A stretch of 64,000 bases of DNA, from assembly GCF_000717345.1 (NCBI RefSeq), contig NZ_JNZA01000001.1, positions 261,538 through 325,537 on the forward strand. Direction: 5' to 3'. Positions 36,364-45,625 of the stretch are shown here, piece by piece. This stretch comes from Streptomyces lydicus. GTDB taxonomy: Bacteria; Actinomycetota; Actinomycetes; Streptomycetales; Streptomycetaceae. Each line of letters starts with the position of its first letter. Position 1 is the stretch's first letter. A program made the translations under genes and the position numbers. The notes below the pieces were generated by a model. The model was not told where the DNA came from, did not search any database, and worked only from the letters and a program-made list of their open reading frames with translations.

Positions 36364-37215
36364 ATGCCCGAATCCACCACACCCAAGATCGAGTTCGAGC
36401 AGGTGCGCAAGACCTTTCCCGTCAGGCGGGGGAGGGCCCAGGGCCGTGGTTCGACGCACGGGGACGACGAGTTCACCGCTCTGGACGGCGTCGACCTGCG
36501 GATCGACGCCGGGGAGTTCGTTGTCGTGGTCGGCCCCAGTGGATGCGGCAAGTCCACCCTCCTGGACCTGCTGGGAGGGCTCGCCCGACCGAGTGCCGGA
36601 CGGATCCTGCTGGACGGGGAACCGGTGACCGGCCCCGGCCTGGATCGCGGCATCGTCTTCCAGCAGTACGCGCTGCTGCCCTGGCGCACGGCCCTGGGCA
36701 ACGTCGAGTTCGGCCTGGAGGCGACCGGCGTGCCACGACGTGAGCGCGCCGCCCGTGCCCGCGAGTACCTGGACCTGGTCGGGCTCTCCGGATTCGAGAA
36801 CCGTCACCCGCACGAGCTGTCCGGTGGCATGCGCCAGCGCGTGGCCATCGCCCGCTCCCTCGCCTACGACCCGGACGTCCTGCTGATGGACGAGCCGTTC
36901 GCCGCACTGGACGCCCAGACCAGGGAGCTGCTCCAGGACGAACTGCTGCGCATCTGGCAGCGCACCGGAAAGACCGTCGTCTTCATCACCCACGGCATCG
37001 AGGAGGCCGTCTACCTGGGGCAGCGGGTTGCTGTCATGACCTCCAGGCCCGGTCGCATCAAGCAGGTCGTGCCGATCGGCCTCGACGTCCGCACGGCAAC
37101 GGACGACCTGCGCTCCAGCCCTGAGTTCGCACGGTACCGACACGAGATCTGGACGCTTCTGCACGACGAGGTGACCAGGACCCAACTGCTGGAGAAGGAG
37201 GAGGTCTCCGCATGA
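36364..37215 (+). CDS. ABC importer ATPase (SsuB/TauB type)
   Basis: Cytoplasmic ATPase of 283 residues energising import. Walker A is VGPSGCGKSTL, Q-loop VFQQYALLPWRT, signature ELSGGMRQRVAIAR, Walker B VLLMDEPFAALD, switch His in FITHGIEEAVYLG. The sequence FQQYALLPWRTALGNVEFGL is characteristic of the nitrate/sulfonate/taurine subfamily. An insertion near residues 20-35 (RGRAQGRGSTHGDDE) is unusual and probably a surface loop. The start is 3 bp after the binding-protein stop; its stop overlaps the permease ATG (ATGA). Confidence 0.94.
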   Translation: MPESTTPKIEFEQVRKTFPVRRGRAQGRGSTHGDDEFTALDGVDLRIDAGEFVVVVGPSGCGKSTLLDLLGGLARPSAGRILLDGEPVTGPGLDRGIVFQQYALLPWRTALGNVEFGLEATGVPRRERAARAREYLDLVGLSGFENRHPHELSGGMRQRVAIARSLAYDPDVLLMDEPFAALDAQTRELLQDELLRIWQRTGKTVVFITHGIEEAVYLGQRVAVMTSRPGRIKQVVPIGLDVRTATDDLRSSPEFARYRHEIWTLLHDEVTRTQLLEKEEVSA

Positions 37216-38186
37216 GCCTTGCAAGCAGTTCGAGCACCCGACGCAAGAACCCAGAGGGACTCAAGCCCCCGGAGGAACGCGGCACACCGACCACCGGCAC
37301 CCCGACCACCGGCCCACCGCCCACCATCACACCGCCGGCGTCCACCGAGGAGCCCGCGGCCGTCCTGCCGATCAGGCCGGGCAGGCCGCGGCCCCAGCGT
37401 GCTCCCGTGCTGCCCCGCGTCCTGCGCGCGGCACTGACCGGCGCCACCAAGTCGGTGGCGATCGTCGCCCTGCTGCTCGCGTGGGAGCTGGCGCCCCGCT
37501 TCGGCCTGGTGGACCGGACCTTCCTGCCGCCGTTCAGCGAGGTCGCCCAGGCATGGTGGGAACTTGTCGCCAACGGTCAGCTTGCCGACAACGCCCAGGC
37601 GAGCCTGGTGCGTTCGTTCAGCGGCTTCGGCGCAGCCGTCGCCGTGTCCGTACCGCTTGGCCTGCTCATCGGCTGGTACCGGCCCGTCGCCGATCTCCTC
37701 AACCCGTTGCTCCAGGTCTTCCTCAACACTGCCGCCCTGGCCCTGCTGCCGGTGTTCGTCCTGCTCCTCGGAATCGGCGAGACGTCGAAGATCTCCATCG
37801 TGGTGTACGCGTGCGCCTGGCCGATCCTGTTCAACACCATCAGCGCGGTGCGCACCGTCGACCCCACCCTGCTGCGGCTGGCGAAGTCCATGAACCTGTC
37901 CGCGCCGCGGCTGTTCCAGAAGGTGATCCTGCCGGCCTCGGTACCGACGATCTTCACCGGCATCCGGCTGGCCGGTGCGGTGTCCATCGTTGTCCTGGTC
38001 GCCGCCGAGATGATCGGAGCCAAGGCCGGTCTCGGCTATCTGATCAACGCCTCCCAGTACAACTTCGCCATTCCGCAGATGTACGCGGGCATCGTCACGA
38101 TCTCCGTCATCGGCGTGGCCTTCAACCAGCTGCTGGTGGCCGTGGAGAAGCGGCTCAGCTCGTGGCGCGTCCCCGCGACGAGCTGA
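37212..38186 (+). CDS. ABC importer permease (SsuC/TauC type)
   Basis: Membrane permease of 324 residues. A long Pro/Thr-rich cytosolic N-terminus (residues 1-75, including PPEERGTPTTGTPTTGPPPT) precedes about six transmembrane helices. The EAA loop reads LRLAKSMNLSAPRLFQKVIL followed by PASVPTIFTGIRLA, matching the ATPase-contact motif. ATG 37212 overlaps the ATPase stop, so translation is coupled. Completes the importer with the two upstream genes. Confidence 0.92.
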   Translation: MSLASSSSTRRKNPEGLKPPEERGTPTTGTPTTGPPPTITPPASTEEPAAVLPIRPGRPRPQRAPVLPRVLRAALTGATKSVAIVALLLAWELAPRFGLVDRTFLPPFSEVAQAWWELVANGQLADNAQASLVRSFSGFGAAVAVSVPLGLLIGWYRPVADLLNPLLQVFLNTAALALLPVFVLLLGIGETSKISIVVYACAWPILFNTISAVRTVDPTLLRLAKSMNLSAPRLFQKVILPASVPTIFTGIRLAGAVSIVVLVAAEMIGAKAGLGYLINASQYNFAIPQMYAGIVTISVIGVAFNQLLVAVEKRLSSWRVPATS

Positions 38187-38229
38187 CGCCCGCACCGCCC
38201 CCTGCGCAAGGAGCCCGGAGGAGTTTCCA

Positions 38230-38440
38230 TGCCCGCCACCGGGTCTTTGCCGGGGCTCCGGAGCAGAGAGCCGACCAGCTGGAGGAGTGGTTCACGCAGG
38301 GGCCGCCGACGGATTCAACGTCATGCCGCCGCATCTGCCGGGCGGCCTGGAGGACTGCGTCGACCACGTGAGGCCCCTCCTCCAGGAGTGGGGCCTGCTC
38401 CGGACCGAGTACAGCGGACGCACCCTGCGCGGACCCTCAA
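38230..38440 (+). pseudogene. C-terminal remnant of an LLM-class flavin monooxygenase
   Basis: Two pieces in different frames: HRVFAGAPEQRADQLEEWFT then QG, and from about 38308 AADGFNVMPPHLPGGLEDCV followed by DHVRPLLQEWGLLRTEYSGR. Together they match the C-terminus of the nitrilotriacetate/alkanesulfonate monooxygenase group (F420/FMN-type luciferase fold). Only the last ~65 residues survive, with one frame change. It lay between transporter and dioxygenase, as in complete sulfur-scavenging operons. Confidence 0.65.
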
Positions 38441-38493
38441 ACCCCCGAAACTCCGGCACCTGAACTGCCGAAACCCCTGAAAGGAAACCGGAT

Positions 38494-39393
38494 ATGAGCA
38501 CCAGCACGCGCTTCGACATCCGTCGGATCGGCGGACGCATCGGCGCCGAGATCGTCGGCGTCGACCTCTCCGCCGACCTCGACCCGGCGATCGTCGCCGA
38601 GATCAACTCGGCACTGCTGGAACACAAGGCGCTGGTCTTCCGTGGCCAGCAGCTGGACGACGCCGGGCAGCTGCGCTTCGCCTCCCTCTTCGGCGAGCTC
38701 ACCACCGCCCACCCCACCGTCCCGTCCGTGGACGGGCAGCCCAACATCCTGCCCGTAGACGGGGACGAGGGCATCCGCGCCAATCACTGGCACACCGATG
38801 TCACCTTCGTCCGCACACCCCCGAAGGCGTCCACCCTGCGCAGCATCGTCGTCCCGCCCTACGGCGGCAACACCCTGATCGCCAACTCGGCCGGGGCCTA
38901 CCAGGACCTGCCCGAGCCGCTGCGCGAGCTGGCGGACAAGCTGTGGGCCGTCCACACCAACGACTACGACTACGCCGCCCCGAAGAACAACAAGGCGGCC
39001 GAGCACCGCAAGCAGTTCGTCTCGCGCACGTACCGCACCGCCCACCCGTTGGTGCGCGTGCACCCCGAGACGGGGGAGCGCGGCCTGTTCATCGGCGGCT
39101 TCGCGCAGACCATCGAGGGCCTCGGCCCCTCCGAGTCCCGGGACCTGCTGCGCATCTTCCAGTCGTACGTGACGCGGCCGGAGAACATCGTCCGGGTGGC
39201 CTGGACACCTGGCGACCTCGTCCTGTTCGACAACCGCATCACCCAGCACTACGCCCCCGACGACTACGGCGACCTGCCCCGCCTGCTGCACCGGGTGACC
39301 GTCGCGGGGGACGCCCCGATAGGCATCGACGGCACTTCCAGCCGCGCCCTCGAAGGCGGTGACGCGGGGCACTACACGCCCGCCGCGGCCTGA
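38494..39393 (+). CDS. TauD/TfdA-family Fe(II)/2-oxoglutarate dioxygenase
   Basis: Dioxygenase of 299 residues that hydroxylates a sulfonate, sulfate ester or aryloxy acid using 2-oxoglutarate and oxygen, releasing sulfite/sulfate or a similar group. The iron ligands are His and Asp in NHWHTDVTF and His in NRITQHYAPDD; Arg for 2-oxoglutarate is in LPRLLHRVTVAG. The N-terminal IGAEIVGVDLSADLDPAI is the family start. AAACC...GAAAGGAAACC supplies a ribosome-binding site. In operon order with the importer, it points to use of an organosulfur compound as sulfur source. The closest known relatives are alkylsulfatase AtsK/TauD; substrate is not resolved. Confidence 0.92.
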   Translation: MSTSTRFDIRRIGGRIGAEIVGVDLSADLDPAIVAEINSALLEHKALVFRGQQLDDAGQLRFASLFGELTTAHPTVPSVDGQPNILPVDGDEGIRANHWHTDVTFVRTPPKASTLRSIVVPPYGGNTLIANSAGAYQDLPEPLRELADKLWAVHTNDYDYAAPKNNKAAEHRKQFVSRTYRTAHPLVRVHPETGERGLFIGGFAQTIEGLGPSESRDLLRIFQSYVTRPENIVRVAWTPGDLVLFDNRITQHYAPDDYGDLPRLLHRVTVAGDAPIGIDGTSSRALEGGDAGHYTPAAA

Positions 39394-39421
39394 GGGGCCC
39401 GTCGGCCGCCGAGTTCATTGG

Positions 39422-39456
39422 GAGCACCTCCTGGGGACACTCCCCAGGAGGTGCTC
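39422..39456 (+). terminator. Terminator of the importer-dioxygenase operon
   Basis: 16-bp perfect stem GAGCACCTCCTGGGGA / TCCCCAGGAGGTGCTC with loop CAC, 29 bp after the dioxygenase stop. The stretch from here to 39731 holds no gene. Confidence 0.93.
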
Positions 39457-39731
39457 GGCCGCGTCGCCCGCCACTTGGATTTCCGGTAGTTGCAGCGCGG
39501 CCCGCACGAAGAGATTCAGGGCGGCTGCGGTTGTTCGTGCTGACGGCTTCGCGTACCTGCTTCTTGGACACCTCCACCCCCGGGGTTCCCGGATGATCTG
39601 CCGGCCTCAACGACCACGTGGTCGCCAACCGGAGTTCGGTGGATCCGCAACCGTCCACGTCACCGCGCGCTGCCCGGCAGTGCACCTGCCGCAGCCGCCC
39701 GTTCCACTGTGCGCCCGCGGGTGCCCTGCGC

Positions 39732-40265
39732 TCAGTTCACGGGCGTCCGCCGGTCGCGTACCGCGGCCAGCACCGTCAGAGCGGTCCCGGCGAGGAGGGG
39801 GAGGAGCATCGCGGGGAACATCCAGCCGGGCACCTCCGGATCGGCGGTGGAGCGCCACAGCACTCCGGAGCCGATCAGGAGCGAGACACCGGTGCAGGCG
39901 TTGAGCACCAGCAGGGCCCGGGCGGTACGGAGTGCCGAGGCGCGGGTGCGGGGCCGGTTGAAGGAGGACCTCACCAGCCCGTTGCCGAACGGCGCGGCCT
40001 CTTCCGACAGCTCGGCCTGCGGGGTGACCCGCAGGGTCAGCTCGGCGGCGGCGGTCAGCAGCACCGTCACTCCCACGTACACGAACACCAGCGCAAACGC
40101 GCTGCCGATCGATCGGTCCGTCCAGGCGTCCACCCCGTCGGAGCCGATGTGCTGAGGTATCCGGGCCGGCAGGTGCGGATAGCGGACGATGCCCCAGAGT
40201 GCCAGGGCGGCGAGCAGCGCGGCATTGGGAAGCAGCCACAGCCGTACGGGAGCTGAGAAGACCAT
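39732..40265 (-). CDS. DUF1648-type membrane protein
   Basis: Membrane protein of 177 residues with four to five helices. The segment IVRYPHLPARIPQHIGSDGV followed by DAWTDRS is the DUF1648 signature (PxxxPxHxxxxGxxDxW). Helices span about residues 8-26, 55-76, 112-133 and 145-165. Such proteins are of unknown function; some are linked to the SdpI immunity family (SdpI/YhfL). ATG 40265; transcribed alone and convergent with the terminator region. Confidence 0.75.
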   Translation of the reverse strand: MVFSAPVRLWLLPNAALLAALALWGIVRYPHLPARIPQHIGSDGVDAWTDRSIGSAFALVFVYVGVTVLLTAAAELTLRVTPQAELSEEAAPFGNGLVRSSFNRPRTRASALRTARALLVLNACTGVSLLIGSGVLWRSTADPEVPGWMFPAMLLPLLAGTALTVLAAVRDRRTPVN

Positions 40266-40287
40266 GGGATCAATTGTCCGATGATGA

Positions 40288-40726
40288 CGTGCCTTTGGCG
40301 GCCGCGCCTGCCGTATGGATCACGCCAATACGGGCCTGGGAGCTCAGCGGCGATTCGGCCGTGTCGCTGTTCCGTTCGCCGCTCGACGGCGATGGGCGAG
40401 GGCGACGGCCTTGGCACCCTTCGCCGACGCCCACGGCCACGTGTTTGATCGACTGGGCGCGGACCTCGCCGTCGCCAGCCGGGCCGTACTTCCCCCATCC
40501 CTCGCCGGCAACGGCGGGAGACCTCCGACTCACGGCTGACGACGAGGTGCCCCTCCTGCACGGGCCGGCAGATGAACGCTACCCATCCCTTTCCGAAGCA
40601 CTCGTCAACATCCGGGCGACTCTGCGGCTGCGCATACAGGACAGGCTGCTCGAAGCCGCCGCCGCCGGCCACCTCAACCCGGACCTCATGGACCTGCGGA
40701 TCGGCCACTCGAACGGGAACCCGTAG
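40288..40726 (+). CDS. Hypothetical protein, weak support
   Basis: A plus-strand frame whose last 60 residues (PLLHGPADERYPSLSEALVN, IRATLRLRIQDRLLEAAAAG, HLNPDLMDLRIGHSNGNP) look like a genuine helical protein. The first ~80 residues are Pro/Arg-rich and less convincing, so an earlier frameshift or a later start is possible. No family recognised. Confidence 0.3.
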
Positions 40727-40985
40727 CCACCCGCTTGAGCCCGCCCCTCCGGGGGTCCCCGGTACCTGACGTTCCCCTCTTCACCGGGGCCTCGAAGCCC
40801 TCGCGTGCCGGGGTGGCGGTCGCTGTTCCGCATGGCTCACCGGAGCATCGGCTCACGCCGGTGTGTCCGCCGCTCCGTGTCCGGCACTGAAGCCGTTCCG
40901 AAGCCCCGGTAGGACATATGTCATCGCCAGGATCGCGACTCAAGGCCCTGCCGGGTCGGCTGCCAATCCTCGTAGACTCCACAAC

Positions 40986-41207
40986 ATGTTCAAATCTCAC
41001 AAAAACGGACGAGATGATGCCTGGGAAGGCATCGTCATCAAGAGGTCGCGGGGCATGCTCGACGGCTCGAACATGTACCACTTCGTCGAGGTCCGCCTTG
41101 CCGACGGCGAATCCGTACAGGTCCGGATCAGCCGCCGGCTCTGGAAGTCGATCGAGGTCGGCGATCGGATCGTCAAGCGGCCCGGCGCGGACCCGGCCAA
41201 GGAGTAG
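40986..41207 (+). CDS. Small DUF7489-like protein
   Basis: Protein of 73 residues: MFKSHKNGRDDAWEGIVIKR, SRGMLDGSNMYHFVEVRLAD, GESVQVRISRRLWKSIEVGD, RIVKRPGADPAKE. It is a compact beta-barrel-like (OB/SH3-like) sequence similar to a short family common in Streptomyces (DUF7489, from memory). TAGACT lies 7 nt before the ATG and there is no ribosome-binding site, so the mRNA is probably leaderless. Function unknown. Confidence 0.65.
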   Translation: MFKSHKNGRDDAWEGIVIKRSRGMLDGSNMYHFVEVRLADGESVQVRISRRLWKSIEVGDRIVKRPGADPAKE

Positions 41208-41519
41208 CCCGCTACGCGAAGCATCTCCCTCGGGGCGGCCTGCTTCGGCTTTCGACGGTGGTGGCACCACCCATCGCCTGCGTGTCCACCATCTCGGCGG
41301 AGGGAACGCACAACCTCGCCCCGGACCCCGCCGGATGAAGACCCCGCTGAGGGCCCGGGGGAATGGTGAGGAGAAGCCCAGCCGGCTCGCGCGCTGTGAT
41401 CCGTCAGGTGTCGAAGATGCGGCGAAGCACGCCGCGGGCGAGCTCCGCGGCGTCGATGCTCGGGTACTCGAACCGCATTTTGTCGAAGCTGACGTCAAGC
41501 AGGCGTACGCGGCCACGGA
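41208..41519. other. Junction region before the truncated regulator
   Basis: No complete gene. A minus-strand frame ending at 41404 with text VRLLDVSFDKMRFEYPSIDA and AELARGVLRRIFDT looks like a genuine protein C-terminus but has no matching N-terminal part. Confidence 0.35.
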
Positions 41520-41970
41520 CGGCTGCCGGGTCGCCATCGGCCGCCCCCCCCAGCCGGGCCCCGGCGGCGTGGTCCAGTCGTACGAGGAAGCGCTGAACAC
41601 CCTGGATCTCGCCGACCGCATGGAACTCGACGCCCCCGTGCTGCGCGCCGCCGACCTCCTCGTCTACCCCGTCCTCACCCGCGACCGGCAGGCCATGGCC
41701 GACCTGGTCCGCAGCGCGCTCGGCCCCCTCACCTCCGCCCGAGGCGGGCCCCAGCCCCTGCTCGACACCCTCACCGTGTACTTCAACTCCGGTTGCGTGG
41801 CCGCCGGAGCCGCTCGCCGGCTCTCCCTGAGCGTGCGCGCGCTGACCTACCGCCTCGAACGCATCCACACGCTGACCGGGGCCTACCCCGCCGACCCTGA
41901 CCATCGCTACATGCTTCAGGCCGCGGTGATCGGCGCCCGCCTGCTCGACTGGCCGGCCAAGGACCTCTGA
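41520..41970 (+). pseudogene. Truncated PucR/CdaR-type regulator (C-terminal part)
   Basis: About 150 residues of the C-terminus of a PucR-family transcription factor: VVQSYEEALNTLDLADRMEL, LRAADLLVYPVLTRDRQAMA and the C-terminal helix-turn-helix LLDTLTVYFNSGCVAAGAAR, RLSLSVRALTYRLERIHTLT. The N-terminal sensory part is missing; upstream sequence belongs to something else. The frame stays open upstream, but without family similarity, so it is a deletion remnant. Confidence 0.65.
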
Positions 41971-42480
41971 AGGAACAGGGCCGGCCGGCAGTCCCCTCGC
42001 GGGGAGTTTGAACCTCTAGCGGAGTCGCTTGTGACCTTGAGGCGGTCGCGGAGGTTCGCCAGAACCAGGCCGCAGTAGAGCGGGCACGTCGTGCTTCCTG
42101 TGCATGGGAAGGTGGCCTAGGCGGGCGAGTTCGGCGGTCCGGAATGCATGGTGGTCTGGGAAGCCTCGGTGAGGCACGTCGGCCCAGGCCCAGCCTCTCG
42201 TCGCTTTCGCTCAATCAACAAGCGCGGATGAGGGCTGGGCACCGCAGCTCACAGGCCGGACGCAAGGGCTCGACGACGTCGGAAGCACCCGAACAAAAAG
42301 AGAGACCGGCCATACCCGCAGCCGTGAGGGCGCAGGATTTGAGCGCTCAACTCGTCGGATGAGATGGGGAAATGGCTGATCTCACGAACCGGTTAAGAAT
42401 CTCTTGCGCGTCGGCGGTCAACCCCCACCAGGACATCGACGGTTCCTGCTCGCGCAAGCCCCTAGGTAGTTTCGATGACA
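41971..42480. other. Intergenic region, no gene seen
   Basis: About 500 bp without a defensible gene, RNA or clear regulatory site; probably debris from the deletions on both sides. Confidence 0.4.
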
Positions 42481-42481
42481 G

Positions 42482-42691
42482 ATGCTGATGGGTATCGAGG
42501 CGATCGCGGCCTTTGCCTCAGGGCCCGGGCTCGGCAACCAGATCTTCCGCGGGCTCTCCAGCCTGGGCAGTGCGAACACGCTCAACGAAGTACTGTCGAG
42601 GACGCTCGGAATCGTCGTCCCAGCCCTGCCGTTCGACGCCGGGTACGTGCTGATCGGACGGCTCACCATCTCACGGGGGACCCGTGGCTGA
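42482..42691 (+). pseudogene. Permease C-terminal fragment of a glycine-betaine-type ABC operon
   Basis: Sixty-nine codons resembling the end of an OpuCB/ProW-like permease: GIEAIAAFASGPGLGNQIFR, GLSSLGSANTLNEVLSRTLG, ending RLTISRGTRG. The AAFxxxGGLGxxIFRGL-type segment is the conserved last EAA/helix region. Everything before it is absent. The frame still overlaps the next start, as in intact operons. Confidence 0.6.
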
Positions 42692-43503
42692 CTCTGCCGA
42701 AATCGTCGAACCGACCTCTCCCACGTCCGGCGCCGCGGGCCCCGGCGGATCCGCCCGATCCGCCGGGCCCGACCGGCCGGCCGCCGCCAGCGCGAGTATC
42801 CGGCTGGACAACCTCACCAAGCGCTGTCCGGACAGCCAAGCCCCGGCCCTGGAGGACGTGACCCGGGACGAAGCGGCCGGCGAAACCGTGATGCATGTGG
42901 AGCCCTCGGGCTGCGGCAAGAGCACCACCCTCAAGATGATCAACCGGCTGATCGAGCCGTCTTCGGGGCAGATCACCATCGGCGGCGAGGACGTCACCGG
43001 CATCGTCCCCGTGGCGCTCCGCCGCACCATCGGCTACGCCATCCAGGCCACGGGTCTCTTCCCGCACATGACCGTCACCGAGAACATCGGGCTCGTACCG
43101 AAGATGGCCGGCCGACCCCGCGCGAGGGTGCGGGACCGGGTCGAGGAGATGAGCAGCACCGTGGCCAGCTCAAGGGCCACCGATCCGGCACTCGTGGGGG
43201 CCGGCGCGCGGCATCGGGATGTCGCCGCTGCTGATGCTGTTCCGGGCCGAACCGCCCCTGGCCCTCCCACTGATCCTGGCGGTCCTACGGACCGCGCTCG
43301 TGCTGAACGTCGGCACCGCGACGCCGGCCACCTTCGGCGTAGGTGGAGGACTCGGGGGCCTGGGCTCCTCCGGCATCACCAACCAGCGCATGCCGGTGCT
43401 GGTGCTCGGCTCCGTACTGACGGTCGCCATGGCGCGGATCATGGACTGGCTGGGGACGCTCGTCGGGTTGCTGCAACGCCCACGCGGCTTGGAGGTGGAC
43501 TGA
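42684..43503 (+). pseudogene. Truncated OpuCA-like ATPase joined to a second permease tail
   Basis: From GTG 42684 an ATPase of the glycine-betaine/choline type begins (SIRLDNLTKRCPDSQAPALE); Walker A is EPSGCGKSTT, with the usual first Gly replaced by Glu, and IGYAIQATGLFPHMTVTENI follows. Protein similarity stops near 43150, before the signature and Walker B. From about 43200, in another frame, a permease C-terminus follows: GMSPLLMLFRAEPPLALPLI, LAVLRTALVLNVGTATPATF ... LQRPRGLEVD, with stop at 43503. A deletion of the rest of the ATPase and the start of the permease explains the join. The ATPase cannot work. Confidence 0.7.
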
Positions 43504-44492
43504 TGCGCCTGGCCCAGGTACGGACGGCCGTCGCGGGCGCGGGCGCCCTGCTGCTCGCCGTCGCAGGGCTGAGCGGCTGTGGACTGACCAGCGGCAGCCC
43601 GCTGGCCGACTCGGTGCAGCCCGGCTCCATCGGGAAGGGGAGACCGCTGGAGGGCGCCCAACTGACCGTGACCTCAAAGGAGTTCACCGAGCAAATCATC
43701 CTGGGTCAGATCATGGGGCTGGTCTTCAAAGCGGCCGGCGCGGAAGTCCTGGACCGGACGAACATCCAGGGCTCGATCGGTGCCCGCGAAGCGGTCAAGT
43801 CCGGTGCGGCGGACGGGATGTACGAGTACACCGGCACGGCCTGGATCACCTACCTCGGTCACACCAAGCGGGTCGTCGACCCGCACGAGCAGTGGGAGGC
43901 CGTACGCGAGGAGGACCGCCGCAACGGCATCACCTGGCTGACCGCCGCCCCGCTCAACAACACCTACGCGCTGGTCGCGAACCAGGCGAATGCGCAGAAG
44001 TACCGGCTGCGCACACTCTCCGACGTGGCACGTCTGACGAAGAAAGACCCGGGCGCGGCGACGATCTGCGGCGGAAGCGAGTTCTCGGTGCGCGAGGACG
44101 GCCTGCCGGGCGTGGCAAAGACGTACGGATTCGCCCTCCGGAGCGGGAACTTCAAAAAGATGGACGACGGCGTCGTCTACACCCAGGTCGCCGAGGGCGC
44201 GGCCTGCGCCCTCGGCGTGGCGGCCACCACCGACGGCCGCATTCCCGAACTCAAGCTGAAGGTGCTGGAGGACGACCGGCACTTCTTCCCCAACTACAAC
44301 GCGGCACCCGAGATGAACAGCGCCACAATGAGGAAGTACCCCGCCATCGCCGACCTCCTCGCCCCGATCACCAAGCGGCTGACGGGGGCGGAGGCCCAGC
44401 GGCTGAACGCGCGGGTGGACGTGGACGGGGAGGACCCGCACGAGGTGGCGAAGGACTGGCTGGTGCGGGAGGGCTTCATCCGGGAAGGCTGA
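43503..44492 (+). CDS. Glycine-betaine/choline-type ABC substrate-binding lipoprotein
   Basis: Binding lipoprotein of 329 residues, OpuCC/ProX-like (quaternary amine family). A lipoprotein signal ends in LSGCGLTSG. The fold is recognisable from LTVTSKEFTEQIILGQIMGL, GSIGAREAVKSGAADGMYEY, TGTAWITYLGH and TICGGSEFSVREDGLPGV. ATG 43503 overlaps the previous stop (TGATG). The protein looks intact although the ATPase and permeases of its operon are broken, so it is probably an orphan on the way to loss unless served by another transporter. Confidence 0.88.
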   Translation: MRLAQVRTAVAGAGALLLAVAGLSGCGLTSGSPLADSVQPGSIGKGRPLEGAQLTVTSKEFTEQIILGQIMGLVFKAAGAEVLDRTNIQGSIGAREAVKSGAADGMYEYTGTAWITYLGHTKRVVDPHEQWEAVREEDRRNGITWLTAAPLNNTYALVANQANAQKYRLRTLSDVARLTKKDPGAATICGGSEFSVREDGLPGVAKTYGFALRSGNFKKMDDGVVYTQVAEGAACALGVAATTDGRIPELKLKVLEDDRHFFPNYNAAPEMNSATMRKYPAIADLLAPITKRLTGAEAQRLNARVDVDGEDPHEVAKDWLVREGFIREG

Positions 44493-44576
44493 CGGACGGA
44501 TTCGCGCGACCGTCCAACGAGCAGACGACGACCGGGCCGCCGGGTCCAAGGGTGGGGTGCGTTCCTCGCTCCTCCG

Positions 44577-45539
44577 TCACTTTGCCAGGGCCGCGCGGAG
44601 AAACTGGAGGATCTCCGCCTGGGCCGCCTCGGCCTGTGGTTCCACGCCGGGCAGGGTGAGGAACGCGTGCTTCGCGCCCGGGTATGCGGAAAGCCGCACG
44701 GGCGTTCCTGCCTCGCGCAGCCGCTCGGCGTAGCGGCGACCGTGGTCGGCGACCGGGTCCTGGGTGGGCACCACCACGAGCGCCGGCGCCAGCCCGCTCA
44801 GATCGTCCGCGTGCAGCGGCGACAATGCGCGGGCGTCGGTTCCCGGCGGGACGGCGAGCCGCTGGACGAGCCGCAGTTGCGGCAGGGCCAGGGTCGGGCT
44901 GTGGGCGTACTCGGCCATCGAAGCGTGGTCGAACATCGTCTCGCTCACGTCGACCGCGGGGTTGACCAGCACCTGCGCCTTGAGCTCCAGGCCGGCCTCC
45001 CGGGCCCGGATGGCCGTCAGGGCGCTGATCAGCGCGCCGCAGCTCTCGCCGAATACGGCCGCGCGCGCCGGGTCGGCACCCCACTGCGCGGCGTGCCGCA
45101 CCACATGGTCGAGCACGTCCCAGCCGTCGTCGGCGGCGTTCGCGAGCGGGCTGTCCGGGGCGAGGAGGCGGTGCTCGACCGAGATGACGAGCGCGGGCAG
45201 CGCCGCGGCGAGGTGGCTGTTGGTCCAGTCGCACTGCACCGCGGTGCCCACGAAGCCGCCTCCGTGGACATGGACCACGAGTGGCAGGTCGGTCCGGGCT
45301 GCGGCTTCGTCGTCTCCCGTCGGTGCCGGCCGGTACACCCGGACCGGGAGGTCGCGGCCGGGCAGCGCGATCTCCTGCCAGTCGATCGCGGCGCCGGGGT
45401 CCGGCTCTCCGAGGATCGCCCGCGCCGTACTGGAGGCCCGGAAGCGGTTCTCCGCGTCGCGGTAGGCGATCAGTTGCTCGGTCGTGATCGCCGAGAAGTC
45501 CGGCTCCGGCGGCCGCGTGGCCGTAGTGGTCTCGCTCAT
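44577..45539 (-). CDS. Alpha/beta hydrolase, HSL-type esterase
   Basis: Esterase of 320 residues in the hormone-sensitive-lipase family. The oxyanion motif is VVHVHGGGFVGTA, the nucleophile motif VFGESCGALISA (GxSxG, Ser in GESCG), with catalytic Asp in VVVPTQDPVADHG and His in PGAKHAFLTLPG. Substrates are usually short-chain esters. ATG 45539 with AGACGGAGACATG context (GGGGAGACGGAGAC) upstream. Divergent from the TetR gene at 45683; the palindrome between them suggests control by that protein. Confidence 0.9.
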   Translation of the reverse strand: MSETTTATRPPEPDFSAITTEQLIAYRDAENRFRASSTARAILGEPDPGAAIDWQEIALPGRDLPVRVYRPAPTGDDEAAARTDLPLVVHVHGGGFVGTAVQCDWTNSHLAAALPALVISVEHRLLAPDSPLANAADDGWDVLDHVVRHAAQWGADPARAAVFGESCGALISALTAIRAREAGLELKAQVLVNPAVDVSETMFDHASMAEYAHSPTLALPQLRLVQRLAVPPGTDARALSPLHADDLSGLAPALVVVPTQDPVADHGRRYAERLREAGTPVRLSAYPGAKHAFLTLPGVEPQAEAAQAEILQFLRAALAK

Positions 45540-45608
45540 GTCTCCGTCTCCCCTCCCGGCCGGATGCCGGGTGTGTCGTTGCGGTCGGACAGTGGGTTGC
45601 CCTGATTA

Positions 45609-45625
45609 TGCACGCACTGCGTGCA
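45609..45625. promoter_or_regulatory. Candidate TetR operator
   Basis: TGCACGCACTGCGTGCA, a perfect 8-1-8 palindrome in the esterase/tetR gap, followed by two direct copies of AAGTGCATC (45629-45653). Likely the binding region of the adjacent TetR protein. Confidence 0.6.

Noticed and set aside
42000..42480. tRNA or structured RNA in the AT-richer gap
   Set aside because: No cloverleaf, T-loop GTTCRANNC or strong hairpin could be found by eye.
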